Positions 11,907 to 23,205 of a DNA stretch of 64,000 nucleotides are shown piece by piece. The translations under genes and the position numbers were made by a program. Below the pieces are notes generated by a model. It worked only from the letters and a program-made list of their open reading frames with translations. It was not told where the DNA came from and did no database searches. Position 1 is the first letter of the stretch. Every line of letters starts with the position of its first letter. The stretch is from positions 2,874,720 to 2,938,719 of the forward strand of contig NC_079899.1 of assembly GCF_024868665.1 (NCBI RefSeq), written 5' to 3'. The DNA comes from Triplophysa rosa (lineage: Eukaryota; Chordata; Actinopteri; Cypriniformes; Nemacheilidae).

Positions 11907-12800
11907 TGTAAATATATTTGTGTGTAAACAGACCTTTAAAAATGTTATGGAGGATGAGAATATCAGTCATGGACACTTCTTTTTCCCACTTCATTTCATT
12001 TTTATTATACATAAATATTTTGTCAATGATTTTTTTTGTCATTTTTTGTCATTTGAGAACATCTAGAACATCCAATTGTTTTTTTTCCGAATATTTTAAT
12101 TTTACTCTCTTTAAATTCAATATGTGTTACGTTAATGAGAATTTCAGCAGAAAAAAGATTTTAAAAAAATTCCTATGTTAAAATTGTGCTTTGTCCAACG
12201 TAGAGAACACAGTTATGTTTATCATTTTTTGTGTTTTGTGTTATCGTTTTTGTGTTACCAAATTATTTACTTTATAGTCAAAATCTTTAGTGCCATGATG
12301 TTACAGTGGCCTGTATATAAATGTGCAGTCAGTATTGTCAGCGCGATATAACAGTATGTACACTTACTGAATTAAAGCGTGAACTTACGTACACGAGGTG
12401 TATGTGTGAGGAGCTGTCTGTCATTGGGTGTTGCTATGTTACCTTGACGTCAGCAGACAGTGAGGGGACGTCTTTAACTTTACAGCAACAGTGGCTGAAC
12501 AGTGGCAAAAATGTGGAACACGGAAGACAAAACATGTCTACATCAACTGCAAAAAAAAAAGAAAAAATACAGGCCAGCTGAGTACTTTAAAAATAAAAAT
12601 GACAAGAACCACTTTAAATAACAGAATCAGTTTCTCCTAATTCTGTAATGGTACATTTTGCTCAGGCAGATAGTTTGTGTGCAACGACATTAAACTTTCA
12701 GAAATTGAACACAGATAGTTTAAGCAAAACAAATGTTTATGTCTGAGATTCATTTAAGCATTTCATTCAGACAAAAACTGTAATTTATATACATAGTTAA
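11907..12800. other. AT-rich spacer, no feature seen
   Basis: Poly-T and poly-A tracts and short frames only. No splice-bounded exon, terminal repeats or RNA gene is visible. Confidence 0.45.
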
Positions 12801-12829
12801 CTACAGACACCAGCTATTTTTCCATCACT

Positions 12830-13141
12830 CTGTGTTTGTTACATTTGGGCAGGCAGGAAAACAGGGAAAGGATCCAAATGCAGTAAAATATCCATTAGTA
12901 AAGTCCACAGAGTGACATGACATCCACAGATTAATAATAAATCCAAAAACACCCGAAGAACCACGAGCGCGTAACATACAACATAACAGGTACAACAAAT
13001 GACAAAAGACAACTTTAACACTGGGGTTTAAATATACAGAACTAATGAGGGATCTAACAAGGAAACCAGACACACCTGGGAAACCAATCAAGGGGAACCA
13101 ATGAACAAAAGAACTACAAAGAACAATGAACAAAACAACTT
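12830..13141 (-). mobile_element. Probable solo LTR remnant
   Basis: Read on the minus strand, the segment has the texture of a fish LTR: CACCTGTG-like text, GGTTTCCTTGTTAGATCC, a TATA-like TATATTTAAA followed by CCCCAGTG, and no coding sequence. It ends exactly where the inverted-repeat element at 13,142 begins. I cannot fix TG/CA ends or a target duplication, so the limits are approximate. Confidence 0.4.
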
Positions 13142-14784
13142 GGTCAGCGCCCCTTGGCATCACTTTTGAATGCGCAGGGTACGTCGTTTTTCGATGAGCG
13201 GGGAACTGCGTTGTAGTTCGCTAAATGCTCCAGACTGAGATGCGTACAGTTCTTAGCATTTCATAATTATTTGTGGTTTTAATATTTTGGAGCACCTAAC
13301 CCCACCCTAAACCTAACCACTTCTCAACCATATAAAACACAACACGCAAATAAAAGGACAGTCACAGGTATTTATTGCACAAACTGACCAAACGCAGTGT
13401 AAAAGTATTACAAACAACTCGTGTCGCAGACCTTTTTGCACCGAAGCCGTACGATAACTCTAAATGAAGATGACGTGTCCGTGAATGCATGCAGTCGGCT
13501 CCCATTCAAAAAAGAAACCGGAACATTAGCTAAATACAGTCGATCGCGGGAGCCAAAACCGTTTCACGTTCAAAGCCAGCAAAATGACGCGATCGATAAC
13601 GAGACACAGGAGAGCCAATGGCATCGAAGCTGACGTAACTCTTCTACTGGTGGCAATTTTTGATCATCTGTTGTTCTTCACCGGATCTGAGATTTACGGT
13701 AGACGGTGATCGCTTTCACATCTGTTCCTCGTACAAATCGATCGTTTCGCGTTGGTACCCTTGGAATATCTGTATTTTTGAACGCCATTGTGACTGCTTC
13801 TATCTTGTGTTTTATATTACGATAAATAAACTGTTACATTACATTTACATTTAGTCATTTAGCAGACGCTTTTATCCAAAGCGACTTACAGAGAGTTCAG
13901 GCAGCAATAAAGCGATATGTCATACAGGAGCAATAACACAATAGGTGCTAATACAAAGTTACTAGTTTCAACAAAAGCTAGACCACTACCTGTTGAGAGA
14001 AAGAGAGAGGGTTAGTGTTTTTTTCTCATTTGTCTGTCAAGTATTCACAGAAGAGATGGGTTTTAAGTAGTCTTTTGAATGTTGTGAGAGATGTGGTTGA
14101 CCGGACCGAGTTAGGAAGAATGTTCCACCAGGAAGGAGTTGTGAAGGAGAATGAGCGGGAAAGCGGTTTACTGACGCCGCTGGTTTGCTGAACGCAGGGA
14201 TGTAGGTCTTGATGGGGTGTAGGAAGGTATGAAAGTATGCCGGTGCAGATCCAGTGATAGTCCTGTAGGGAAGCATTAGTGACTTGAATCTGATACGGGC
14301 TTCAACCGGTAGCCAGTCACATGAGCCCTTTTGGGCTGTTGGAAGATGAGACGTTCTTCTGCATTCTGAACCAGCTGGAGCGGTTTGATAGCCTTTGCAG
14401 GAAGACCAGCAAGGAGAGCATTGCAGAAGTCCAACCTTGAGATAACCAGGGCCTGGACAAGGAGTTGTGCCGCATGCTCAGTGAGATAGGGTCTAACCTT
14501 TCTAATGTTGAATAAGGCATATTGGCATGACCGCGTTGTCTTTGCAATGTGATCATTGAAGGACAGCTGTTCATCAAATATGACTCCGAGGTTCCTGGCT
14601 GATTTGGAAGGAGTGATTGTGGTATTGCCAAGTTGGATGGTGAGATCGTGTTGCACCGTGGGGTGTGCTGGAAACATGAGTAGTTCTGTCTTGGCTGGGT
14701 TCAGCTGGAGGTGATGCTCTTTCATCCAAGCTGAGATGTCTAGGCAGGCTGTAATGCGAGCTGCTACAGCGGTATCGTCTGGGT

Positions 14785-14828
14785 GAAACGAGATGTAGGT
14801 CTGGGAGAAACGAGATGTAGGTCTGGGT
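14785..14828. repeat. 22-bp tandem duplication in the LINE
   Basis: The unit at 14,785-14,806 is repeated at 14,807-14,828 with one difference at the last base. It immediately precedes and partly overlaps the 119-bp duplication, so this spot underwent two local duplications. Confidence 0.85.
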
Positions 14829-15047
14829 GTCGTCAGCATAACAGTGATAGGAGAAGCTGTGTGCCCGTATGATGGGTCCCAAGGATGTCGTGAAGATGGA
14901 AAAAAGCAGCGGTCCAAGCACCGATCCAACGAGATGTAGGTCTGGGTGTCGTCAGCATAACAGTGATAGGAGAAGCTGTGTGCCCGTATGATGGGTCCCA
15001 AGGATGTCGTGAAGATGGAAAAAAGCAGCGGTCCAAGCACCGATCCA
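14810..15047. repeat. 119-bp tandem duplication inside the LINE RT
   Basis: Copy 1 (14,810-14,928) and copy 2 (14,929-15,047) are identical as far as I can read. Because 119 is not a multiple of three, the second pass is read in another frame. The YADD catalytic motif is present twice, but only one copy is in frame with the downstream RT. Confidence 0.9.
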
Positions 15048-15686
15048 TGAAGGACCTCAGTGATCATGTGGTGAGCAGTGGACAGCGAGCCCCTTCATGA
15101 CACCCTGAAGGATCTGCCGGAGAGGTAGGATTTGAACCAGCGGAGAGGAGTGCCTGAGATTACTTGCTCAAACTGCCTGAATAGTGTCATGTAAATGCAA
15201 TTATCCTTGCCGTTAAACTTAAATCAACCCCCGACACATCATCATTGCAAATTATATCCAATATCCAATTTCATAACGACGGTAAAAATTTTGTGCCCGA
15301 AAAACGACGCCAAAGGGGTGCACTGCGCGTTAAAAAGTGACGCCGAGGGGCGCTGACCGGGCGTCAATATGTGACGAGTCGGTAGTGAGAATGTGTTAGT
15401 TTCTGCTGATGGTGTCTTTCTGGTCCATTTTCGATGCTTGTCTTATTTTATTTACTTATGGTTTACTAGATTACCAATTTCACCGCCATCCGCTTGAACA
15501 GCTTGACGGACACGTAAACGTAATTCATTTTTTTCTTTTTTTCGAATTTGAAAAAGATTAGCTTCACGTTTTGATGGAAATCCATGTACTGCTGTACAGT
15601 ACTCATATTTGAACTTCCCTTTATCTTTCTATAAAGAACAAAGATTGATCTTAGTTTTTCTGAAGTTGGCAACCCTACATATAAAG

Positions 15687-15992
15687 TAGGGCTGTCAAAC
15701 GATTAATCATAATCGCATCCAGAATAAAAGTTTGTGTTTACATAATATATGTCTGTGTACTGCGTACATATAGATTTTTGTATTTATAAACACATAAACA
15801 TACATGTATATATATTTAGGAAATATTTACATTTTTCAATAATTGAATTTACATCTAAATGTTATTTAATTTGTATATTTAAAAATGTTCTTAATTATAA
15901 GCATGTATTTTGTCTTTATGAATTAACATGCACAGTGCACAGACATGTATTATGTAAACACAAACTTTTATTCTGGATGCGATTAATCGCGA
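15687..15992. mobile_element. Foldback MITE, CGATTAATCGCG family, copy 2
   Basis: It starts TAGGGCTGTCAAACGATTAA and ends with CTGGATGCGATTAATCGCG. The arms carry TCCAGAATAAAAGTTTGTG against CACAAACTTTTATTCTGGA. The outermost bases on the right have diverged. It is non-coding; see copy 1 at 21-230. Confidence 0.8.
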
Positions 15993-16479
15993 ACGTACGA
16001 AAAAATGATCAAATACATGATACGTGACATGGCACAGCACACTGTTACTTCCACGTTAAACTCATGAAAAAACATAAAAGACAGATGAACATTGACTGCA
16101 TTACATATAAAATATCAAACCAAGTGACACTTGCATGGTGACGGTAGACATTTCTGTTTTAAAAGAGTGTGAATTTTGAGGACTCTATAAAGAAATTGTA
16201 GCGTACACTACTGCACGGGGGAAGTTTATCACCTTAACCAAGAACAAGTCGAAAATTTCCACATATTTTTATTTCATCTTCATTTTTTGAATATATGGCA
16301 CTTGGTTTGTCATATAATGCAAAGACATTCATATACATTTTTAGCGTGGCTTCGGTGTCAGAATGTGTCTACTGTACGTCTTTCACGGGTTTTAGATGTT
16401 GAGCGTCCACAGCAAAGACTTGGATGAAGCACTTCAAAAGAGCTAAAGCTAAATGTCATTCTTTATTATTTCAATAGGC
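15993..16479. other. Spacer, no feature seen
   Basis: AT-rich sequence with no terminal repeats, exon signals or RNA gene that I can support. Confidence 0.4.
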
Positions 16480-17000
16480 GAAACAAGTTGTATGGCTCGC
16501 ATTCATCATTTAAGTCTCTTTTAGCTGCGTTTATTTAATCACTAGAGGTCACGGGGGATGAAATGTATGCTCTATACGCTGCCGCTCTCCAGCCCAAGAA
16601 CGCGATGAATTAGTCTATTTTAATGTGCCTCCTTTTCTCTCTGCCGGGGTGTATCAAGGCTACGTTTTACATGGCATTCTAATTTATTTTCACATTTTGA
16701 AATATCAGAATCAGAGGGTGGGAATAATGGAGAGGAACAGGAAGCTCTTTTCTCTTTCTCTCTCTATCATCCAATCGTTCGCTCGCCGCTCAGACGGGAG
16801 ACGGAGTTCAGGGCCACAAGCTGAGCGGGGTGACAGAGAGACGATTCAGAGCCACGATCAGCCATTCAGATTAAAACATTCTCTCCTGCCCGAGGGCAGC
16901 TCTCCATACACAACCCCTCGTGAACAATCCGTCTGCGAGCGCGTGGAAGTGTAGGAGTGGGGGTGGACTCCCTCCGTGTTTGAGGTCACTGCCAGACAGC
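16480..17000. promoter_or_regulatory. Candidate conserved non-coding block H
   Basis: A unique stretch that becomes GC-richer from 16,780 (CGCTCGCCGCTCAGACGG). It includes TGAATTAGTC near 16,605 and ATTCTAATTTATTTTC near 16,676. It has no repeat ends and only chance frames. Confidence 0.3.
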
Positions 17001-17254
17001 TTTAGTATCAACGGAAGCCTTCCAGTTGCAGTAAAATACATACAAGCCCGCACTACAACTCATTCCATTTGTTTAACAGTGTACATTATATTCTTACTGA
17101 CTTCGTAAGCAAAAACATTGACAATAAGAATTGTGACGTTTGCACACGTGCACTTTATGTATAGTATGTGTAGTCTGTGTATAATGTTTAGTTTTATTTC
17201 CGATCTGTTTTTCAGTTCTTATTGAACTTTTTATTTACATTTATTTAAGACTAT

Positions 17255-17397
17255 TTGGCTAATTCACATGGATTTGTACGATCTGCATTCGCGCCAGTCA
17301 CGGTTAGGTTTAGGGGCGGAGCTTGATTATTGCCTTTTCCTTGCAATTGTACGATTCGCATTATATGAATTCATACAAATTAGCCAACTCGTCAAAT
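17255..17397. mobile_element. MITE with TTGGCTAATT ends
   Basis: The outer inverted repeat is TTGGCTAATTCACATG against the complement of CATACAAATTAGCCAA. Inside are GTACGAT in both senses and the core GGTTAGGTTTAGGGGCGG. Related cores and arms occur at 22,432-22,625, 22,987-23,205, 36,457-36,647 and 36,923-37,113. It is non-coding. Confidence 0.7.
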
Positions 17398-17400
17398 TTG

Positions 17401-17929
17401 TGCGATAACAGGTTAAAAAGAATCTTGTTTTTCCAACTGACAAACAGCTTTTTCTTGTTTTAAGCACAAAAAAACCCCCATTTTGTAGCATTTTGTTTAC
17501 AGGGAAAATGTGTTTTTTTGCAATGTGTAAGTGGGTATGAACACAGGCTTTTTATTCAGTCATCATAAATGATCTAAAGAAAATAACACTATCATAAATC
17601 TTTCTGTACGTTTCTTGGTTAAGACCATCTTTAGAACACTACACAAACGTTTGAACAAAATACAACCAACGTTTAGAACCGAATCGAAATTTTAAACGAA
17701 TATCTTTAAGATTGAATTCTGCATGTACATTTCAAACATAAAAAATGGCACCGGAAGTGGACCAGTGTTTGCATCTGGTAAAGAGGTCTGCTAAGGTGTC
17801 GCCACGTTGTTGCTATGCAGTTGCTAGGGTGCCTGTAGCGAGCGCTACTAAAAAGTAAAGCAAACAGTTCAGCGGTCTTTTAACTGGCGTGATTGACAGC
17901 AGAAGTAGAGCTCGCAGCCTAGAGGCATC
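17401..17929. other. Spacer, no feature seen
   Basis: AT-rich text with no recognisable element apart from ordinary homopolymer runs. Confidence 0.4.
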
Positions 17930-18790
17930 CACGAAGGGACATTAGAGCAAATCTATAGCAGTTAACTCCGCGTGTGAGCCAAAGCCCAGCGGGAAGCTAA
18001 TAGACTGTTCCAGTGAGGCCCCTGAGGTATTATGTCAAGACCCTGTCTACGCTTCACACTCATTACAGATCATGGGCCACCATTTCACACTACAGCAGGG
18101 GTGAGCCGAGGAAACTTTTACTGCTTTTATGCCAGTGCCATCCATCAATGTCAATCGATTCTCATTAACGGCTTCAATGAGCACTGTTTTCTTTCATTTG
18201 TTGACATATCTTCCATTGACAGAGAATGTCGGGGTGGGATGTGCGGCAGCCAATAGCCTTTTAGATAGTTTAGTGCATATTTTTGCTAAACGTTTTACAA
18301 GTACACCGGCACACAGGCAACCTCAAACAATAAATAAAACCCCAAAATTGTCTCTATATGAGCACAATTTGCGTTTGTATGAGTTTATTCTATATCTATA
18401 CAAGCATCGTATTTGTTTTGTTGAGAGATCAAACCGCTATCTAGGGTCCAGTTGTACAGGAGAACGTTTCTCGATGCCCCACTTCACAGGCTGGAGACAT
18501 TTCCACAGTGATTTTCCTGCAGTACTTCAGCGCAATTCTTCTCTCCCCTCTATTTCTGCAGCGCTGCGGCGTGCGGCCAGCTGAATTGTGTGTTATTACC
18601 CAGCTGGAGACAATATCATTACTACATATTTGCTGTCAAGGGTCTGCAAAGAATGGTACCGCCGTGGGCCTCGGTGATCTAACAAGCTCATACGGTGCGG
18701 CTGAATTACCCACTCCTACAGGGAGGAAGTCAAACACTAACCGTTTGAGAGATGACTGAGTAAATGAGCCCAACCCCGGAGGTGAGGACA
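17930..18790. promoter_or_regulatory. Candidate conserved non-coding block I
   Basis: About 860 bp without repeat ends. It includes TTAACTCCGCG near 17,963, ATCAATGTCAATCGATTCTC near 18,144, GCTGCGGCGTGCGGCCAGCTG near 18,562 and CGGCTGAATTACCC near 18,698. Open frames on the + strand of up to 151 codons (18,129-18,584) carry no recognisable domain and no flanking splice logic. Confidence 0.3.
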
Positions 18791-18836
18791 CACCTCGCAG
18801 CCATACTAGCTCGAGGACGGCTTTTCTTTCACTTTT

Positions 18837-19088
18837 TTAGGGATAGTTTATCCAGATACAAAAATTCTGCCATCATTCACTCACGGTCATGTGGCTGTAA
18901 ACCTGTGTAGGACTCTTCTGCGGAACAGAAGTGGTTTTGTGTTCGTAATGGAAGTCAGTGGGGTTCAATGTTGTTTAGTGTTTCCCAACATTCTTCAAAA
19001 TATCTTCTTTTGTGTTCTGCAGAAGAAAGAAACTCATACAGGTTTGACATACATCATGACAGTCTTCATTTTTAGGTTAACTATCGCT
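18837..19088. mobile_element. Foldback MITE, AGGGATAGTTCACCC family, copy 3
   Basis: The left end is AGGGATAGTTTATCCAGATAC and the right end is the complement of an AACCTAAAAATGAAGAC-type arm. The interior has CTGCCATCATTCACTCAC, AATGGAAGTCAGTGGGG, TTCTTTTGTGTTCTGCAGAA and ACTCATACAGGTTTG, all typical of this family. It is decayed relative to the copy at 32,439. Confidence 0.7.
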
Positions 19089-19405
19089 GACAAAAATGAG
19101 ACAATAACTAAATAAAAACTGATTTATGATGATGAATCTATGATGAAAATACATTGTCACTAACTAATACAAATTTCCAGTCAGAACTAATAAAGATGTA
19201 TATACAGTATCACAACAGTTAATTATTTCCCTGTGTGGCACATTTAATGACATCTTTAACTAAGTTGCAGTTAATTCCTTTAGATTTTGCTCAACCAGAC
19301 CTTATGGGCTGTAGATTTATTCAACTACATCAAGACTAAAACTAAAACAGTGCAGATGACTAAAACATAAGTAACGTTCAATTGCATTTTAGTCAAAAGA
19401 CTATC

Positions 19406-19889
19406 GCTGCATCCCAATGCGCCTACTTATAATATGCACTAAAAGTATGTACTGTTTTTGTTACGAAAAGTATATACAGTATATTGCATGCAGAACTGTA
19501 TGCACGCACTGGGACAAACTAACACGAAACGGAAGTGGCCGTTGTTGCCTAGACGACACTGCGATGATGAACTGTCATGAACATCAAAATACAGCTCTTA
19601 TTCATTCATTATGAATTATATGTTTAATTAAATAAATAAATTTATTAAATAAATATAATTACAAAATTATATGTAATGTGGAGCGTCACTGAACTCCGCC
19701 CTCTCGCCGTGAGTTGTGGGTAATAGCAGTCGTTAAGTGTCCATGGATTCACACTTCGAATTTTTACCGGAAACAGTAGATCATCTGGGTACTTTGAGAA
19801 AACTCACTTCAGCATACTTTAATTTGGGACATACTAATTCTATTTTAGAATACTATTTAGGACAGATAGTATGCAGATTGGGAAGCAGC
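19406..19889. mobile_element. TIR element with GCTGCATCCCAAT ends
   Basis: The left end GCTGCATCCCAATGCGCCTACT pairs with the complement of AGTATGCAGATTGGGAAGCAGC. Sub-terminal arms contain GTATGTACTG and CATACTTTAATTTGGGAC. About 480 bp, with no coding sequence and no clear target duplication. Confidence 0.6.
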
Positions 19890-20073
19890 ATATGGCTAGA
19901 ACTACATCAAAATTCGCTACCAGCTTATCGTTGTAATTTCATTGTAAACGGAGACAATAAACATAACACAATTTATTCCCCTCTTTGTGCTGTTTTTATT
20001 GTTTTTTATAATCTGCATACAAAGGCCTGTTTACACACTTGAAAACTGCTAAAGATTGCTCTCATAATATTCT

Positions 20074-20691
20074 TACACAATGTCTACACCGGACGCGGCG
20101 AGAGGCGACGCGAAAAAAGACAATAGGCCCTTTTCACAATGACGTCACTTAACTTCCGCCTTTTCGCAAGCAGTGTATCATAACATCCGTCTTGCAACAA
20201 ACAAGAAGAAGAAGAAGAAGAAGAACTTCCGTTTTGCCGTCACGCTGGAATTTAACAACAGTGAAAAAAAACGGACATAACACTTATTCAAGTACTTATC
20301 CTAGCACCTAATTAACACAAAATGAATACAAAACACTTACCTTCATAATCAAACAGGCACTGTTCAACGAAGAATTTATATCCTTTATCTAGCTTTGATC
20401 TTGTCTTAAGCTAAAATTTGTCTGCAAGATGTTGTACATCATCTAGCCGTATTTGTGACAGCTGTGCAGGGGACTTTGTAAACTCCATTCTGAGGCGCTA
20501 GCAGAAGTAACGATACACTGCTTCGCGGCAGAACGGAAGATGCGTGTCATCATGTGAAACGGGCCTATAGAACGCATTAGAACCCCTTATAATTTTACAT
20601 TTTGTCCACACTGGATGCGACGCGACAATCCCATTAAAACAAGCCGTGTGTCACGTCCCGCCGCGCCGCGTCCGGTGTAGACATGGTGTTA
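20074..20691. mobile_element. TIR element ATGTCTACACCGGACG, interrupted by a second
   Basis: The ends ATGTCTACACCGGACGCGG and CCGCGTCCGGTGTAGACAT are inverted and CpG-rich; GACGCGA blocks continue inward. Another inverted-repeat element (20,124-20,567) lies within, leaving only about 175 bp of the host element. It is non-coding. Confidence 0.65.
20124..20567. mobile_element. Inner TIR element TAGGCCCTTTTCACA
   Basis: TAGGCCCTTTTCACAATGACG on the left pairs with the complement of TGTCATCATGTGAAACGGGCCTA on the right. The likely target is TA. It contains an (AAG) run at about 20,209-20,227 and otherwise nothing coding. It inserted into the element 20,074-20,691 and is therefore younger. Confidence 0.6.
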
Positions 20692-22068
20692 GGCAAATTA
20701 TGCATCAGTTCTCAAAAATTTGATGCGGCATCTCAAAAGTGTGGGATTTATGAATTGAGACAAACAGCAAGATGTGACACAAAAACATTGATCTCTGTGT
20801 GAAAATTGACCAATTGCAGAAAGAAATCGATGGTCAATAATATGTTTATCAATGACGTAGAAATAAAACAACTGATATTTAACTACACTTTTTGAAACGT
20901 TTGTTTAGTGTTTATCTGCCCGATAATGTAATGACTTTGAATGAACTTTCTTTTGAGGGTTTTTATCAGCATATATTGACAGGAGAGATCAGGTTAGTAT
21001 TTCGTTGAGGTCCTGCGGTGCTGAAATAAAGTTTACTTAGTAAAATGGAAGGCATCTGAATCCCTTTTTTAACTTTTGCGAGACATTATAAACGATTCCA
21101 TTGAAGTGAATATATGTATGGGCAGACAATAACACAATGCCTTGTAGACAGAAGTCAAATACGGCTGTGAAATGGATCAATGCATGAACAATGAGTTTTC
21201 TACTTTCACGTCTCACAAAACACAGAATTCCAAGCCATCTATGATCTCAAACTATTGAAGAGCAAAGACAGAATGGCTTTTGGATATGGCGTCATTTTCA
21301 CAAAAGTTATGAAAAAAGCCTTGGTCTGAAAGAAGGGAAAACCTGATTGTTAGTAGAACTGATTTAGAGAATGTTATCTATGAAAAATATCTGTATATTT
21401 AAATGTAGACGCACAGTGTGAAACCGTGTTATTCAAGACTGCACAGCTTCAGTCAGCTTCACTTTCTTTCACATTGTCAGTGCCATAATAAAATAAAATC
21501 AGTCTCTTTTCCATGATTTACAACAGTAATCTTATAATAACGATTTGAGCTCTCGTGTACGATTTCAACGGAAATGTCAATTTGACGTTATTTGACTTGA
21601 GCACACGTAAAAATAAGTACATAAAGTTTCAAACAGAGATGGCGACAGAGAGGCAAAACCTACGGATTGTTGCTTTAAGTGTAAAGGGGTACACAAATTT
21701 ATTGAACTACTTTTCAGCTTCGATTCTACAAGCGCTCAACACTCTTTTAGCTTCATAGATCTGTTCTTTGGGGTTTGTTTTTAAAAGGCAGAGAGCTACA
21801 CAAAACAACTGACAAAAATAAAATAAAACCAATGTGAGAATATATGCCACTCATCTCTATGTGCGACTAGATTGCTGATGTAATTCTAAAGAAACAGAAG
21901 AAAGCAAAACCACCAAGCCACCATATTAATATACTGTATATGTATAGCCATCTGCCTGAGGATGAGAATGACTGACAGCCAATATTTGATCTAAAATTCG
22001 TATCTCATACAAACATTAGTATCTCTGAGATAGTTAGTTTCCAAGGGTTATTAAAAATTCATTTGAAT
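20692..22068. other. AT-rich spacer, no feature seen
   Basis: About 1.4 kb of AT-rich sequence. Frames are short and compositionally driven. I see no paired repeat ends or exon. Confidence 0.4.
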
Positions 22069-22073
22069 ACAAC

Positions 22074-22374
22074 TGTAACGGTGCGTGCAGGGAACACTCG
22101 AGAAAACACAGATAATCCAAAAAAAGGTTTAAAATCATCCAAGGGAAACCAGGCAGAAGCACATCACCCCATACATAAACATGTATCTACATAAACAATA
22201 CCGGACAAGTAACCAAACTAAGAAGAGAACTTGAATAATAGAGATAATGAGGGGTAGACAGATGATGGGGATTAACTAATAATGTATGAATGATGGGGAT
22301 CAGGTGAGACGGGTGCAAAGGATTATGGGGAGTGTAGTCCGGTGGTGAAAGAGGGCAGACAGTGGATTGTGACA
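22074..22374 (-). mobile_element. Solo LTR, 301 bp
   Basis: The segment begins TGTAACGGTGCG and ends GATTGTGACA, so both strands have TG...CA ends. It is flanked by a perfect 5-bp duplication ACAAC (22,069-22,073 and 22,375-22,379). On the minus strand it has LTR-like text (GACTACACTCCCCATAATCC, CACCTGATCC). No internal retroelement genes are present, so it is the product of LTR-LTR recombination. Confidence 0.8.
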
Positions 22375-22431
22375 ACAACATACAAAAATACCCAACACAA
22401 TATCGAATGTCAATTCGTTACTTTTTTTAGA

Positions 22432-22625
22432 GACGGCAAATTCGTACGAATTTGTACAACATCATTTGTAGGTTTCATGATGATCCATTTCATGTGTGCC
22501 AGTTCACAGTGCCAGTGATGTGGTTAGGTGTGGGGCATCATTATAGCGATTTCATTCATAATCGTACGTTTATGGACAGTTCACATTCTAAAAAACCCCA
22601 CAAATGTGCCACCTCGTAAATTCCT
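22432..22625. mobile_element. MITE related to 17,255, degenerate
   Basis: GGCAAATTCGTACGAATTTGTAC at the left, the core GTGGTTAGGTGTGGGGCATC in the centre, AATCGTACGTTTATGG and GTGCCACCTCGTAAATTCC at the right. The layout matches the family at 17,255 and 22,987. Confidence 0.55.
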
Positions 22626-22986
22626 TTCCCATGACATCATCAAAGTCAAAGTCTGCTTTAATGTCAATGCTGTCACATGTACAGTACATACATATAGAGG
22701 ATTGAAATTGCGTTACTCTCAGACCCATGGTGCATACAAATAACACTACGAATAAGAATATATATGAAAAAATACAGATTATTATATATATGTAAAATAC
22801 AACTATTACAGGCAGGGATATTTAAAAAAAGAAAAAGAAGATAGGTAATGGCAGATAGAGTGCAAACCAGTGAAGTATACAACAGTGCAGATGTGAGGTA
22901 GTGCAAAGAGCTTCATGCTGCAATCATGCTGAAAATCCTCTAACACTACATTGTACACTCCAAAACTTGATGACCTTGATATTTTA

Positions 22987-23205
22987 CGATGTGGCTAATT
23001 TTGGCTAATTCGAACGAATTTGTACGATCCCATTCATTCATTTTAGTATGATGCTTTCGTGCCAGTGAAGGTTAGGGGTGGGGTTAAGGGTGGGGCTTCA
23101 GTATTGCTTTTTTCTTGTAATCGTCCATTTTTGCATGATTCACAACGTACGCATTTTTTACGAAGAAGCCATCTCATGAAATAGTTACGAATTCTAGTGA
23201 GATCA
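22987..23205. mobile_element. MITE related to 17,255, third copy
   Basis: GTGGCTAATTTTGGCTAATTCG opens it. The core is GTGAAGGTTAGGGGTGGGGT and the right arm is CGTACGCATTTTTTACGAAG, then ATAGTTACGAATTC. It ends near CTAGTGAGATCAGG, text that also borders the copy at 36,457. Confidence 0.6.

Larger units (their letters stand above)
13836..15185 (-). pseudogene. 5'-truncated L2-type LINE, broken reverse transcriptase
   Basis: This is the 3' part of a non-LTR retrotransposon on the minus strand. From 15,185 downward it reads part of the RT palm ([12 protein letters not shown] at 15,043-15,008, then the catalytic YADD as [11 protein letters not shown]). It continues through the thumb region ([37 protein letters not shown]) to the C-terminus (YRTITGSAPAYF). 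The tail at 13,840-13,890 is the complement of the well-known fish sequence with AAGTCGCTTTGG and GCGTCTGCTAAATGAC, ending in TGTAAATG repeats. Stops, a frameshifting 119-bp duplication and the missing 5' half make it dead. It lies inside the TIR element 13,142-15,358, so it is the younger of the two. Confidence 0.85.
13142..15358. mobile_element. TIR DNA element split by a LINE
   Basis: The left end GGTCAGCGCCCC and right end GGGGCGCTGACC are inverted. The match continues imperfectly for about 50 bp (CATCACTTTT, TGCGCAG, CGTCGTTTTTCG against CGAAAAACGACG, CTGCGCG, AAAAAGTGACG). Most of the interior (13,836-15,185) is a later LINE insertion. The remaining own sequence has no transposase I recognise, and no target duplication is evident. 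Confidence 0.55.

Noticed and set aside
18129..18584. 151-codon + strand open frame
   Set aside because: No recognisable motif, amphipathic pattern or splice context.
20209..20227. AAG repeat as a coding polylysine or poly-glutamate run
   Set aside because: It is a microsatellite inside a non-coding TIR element.
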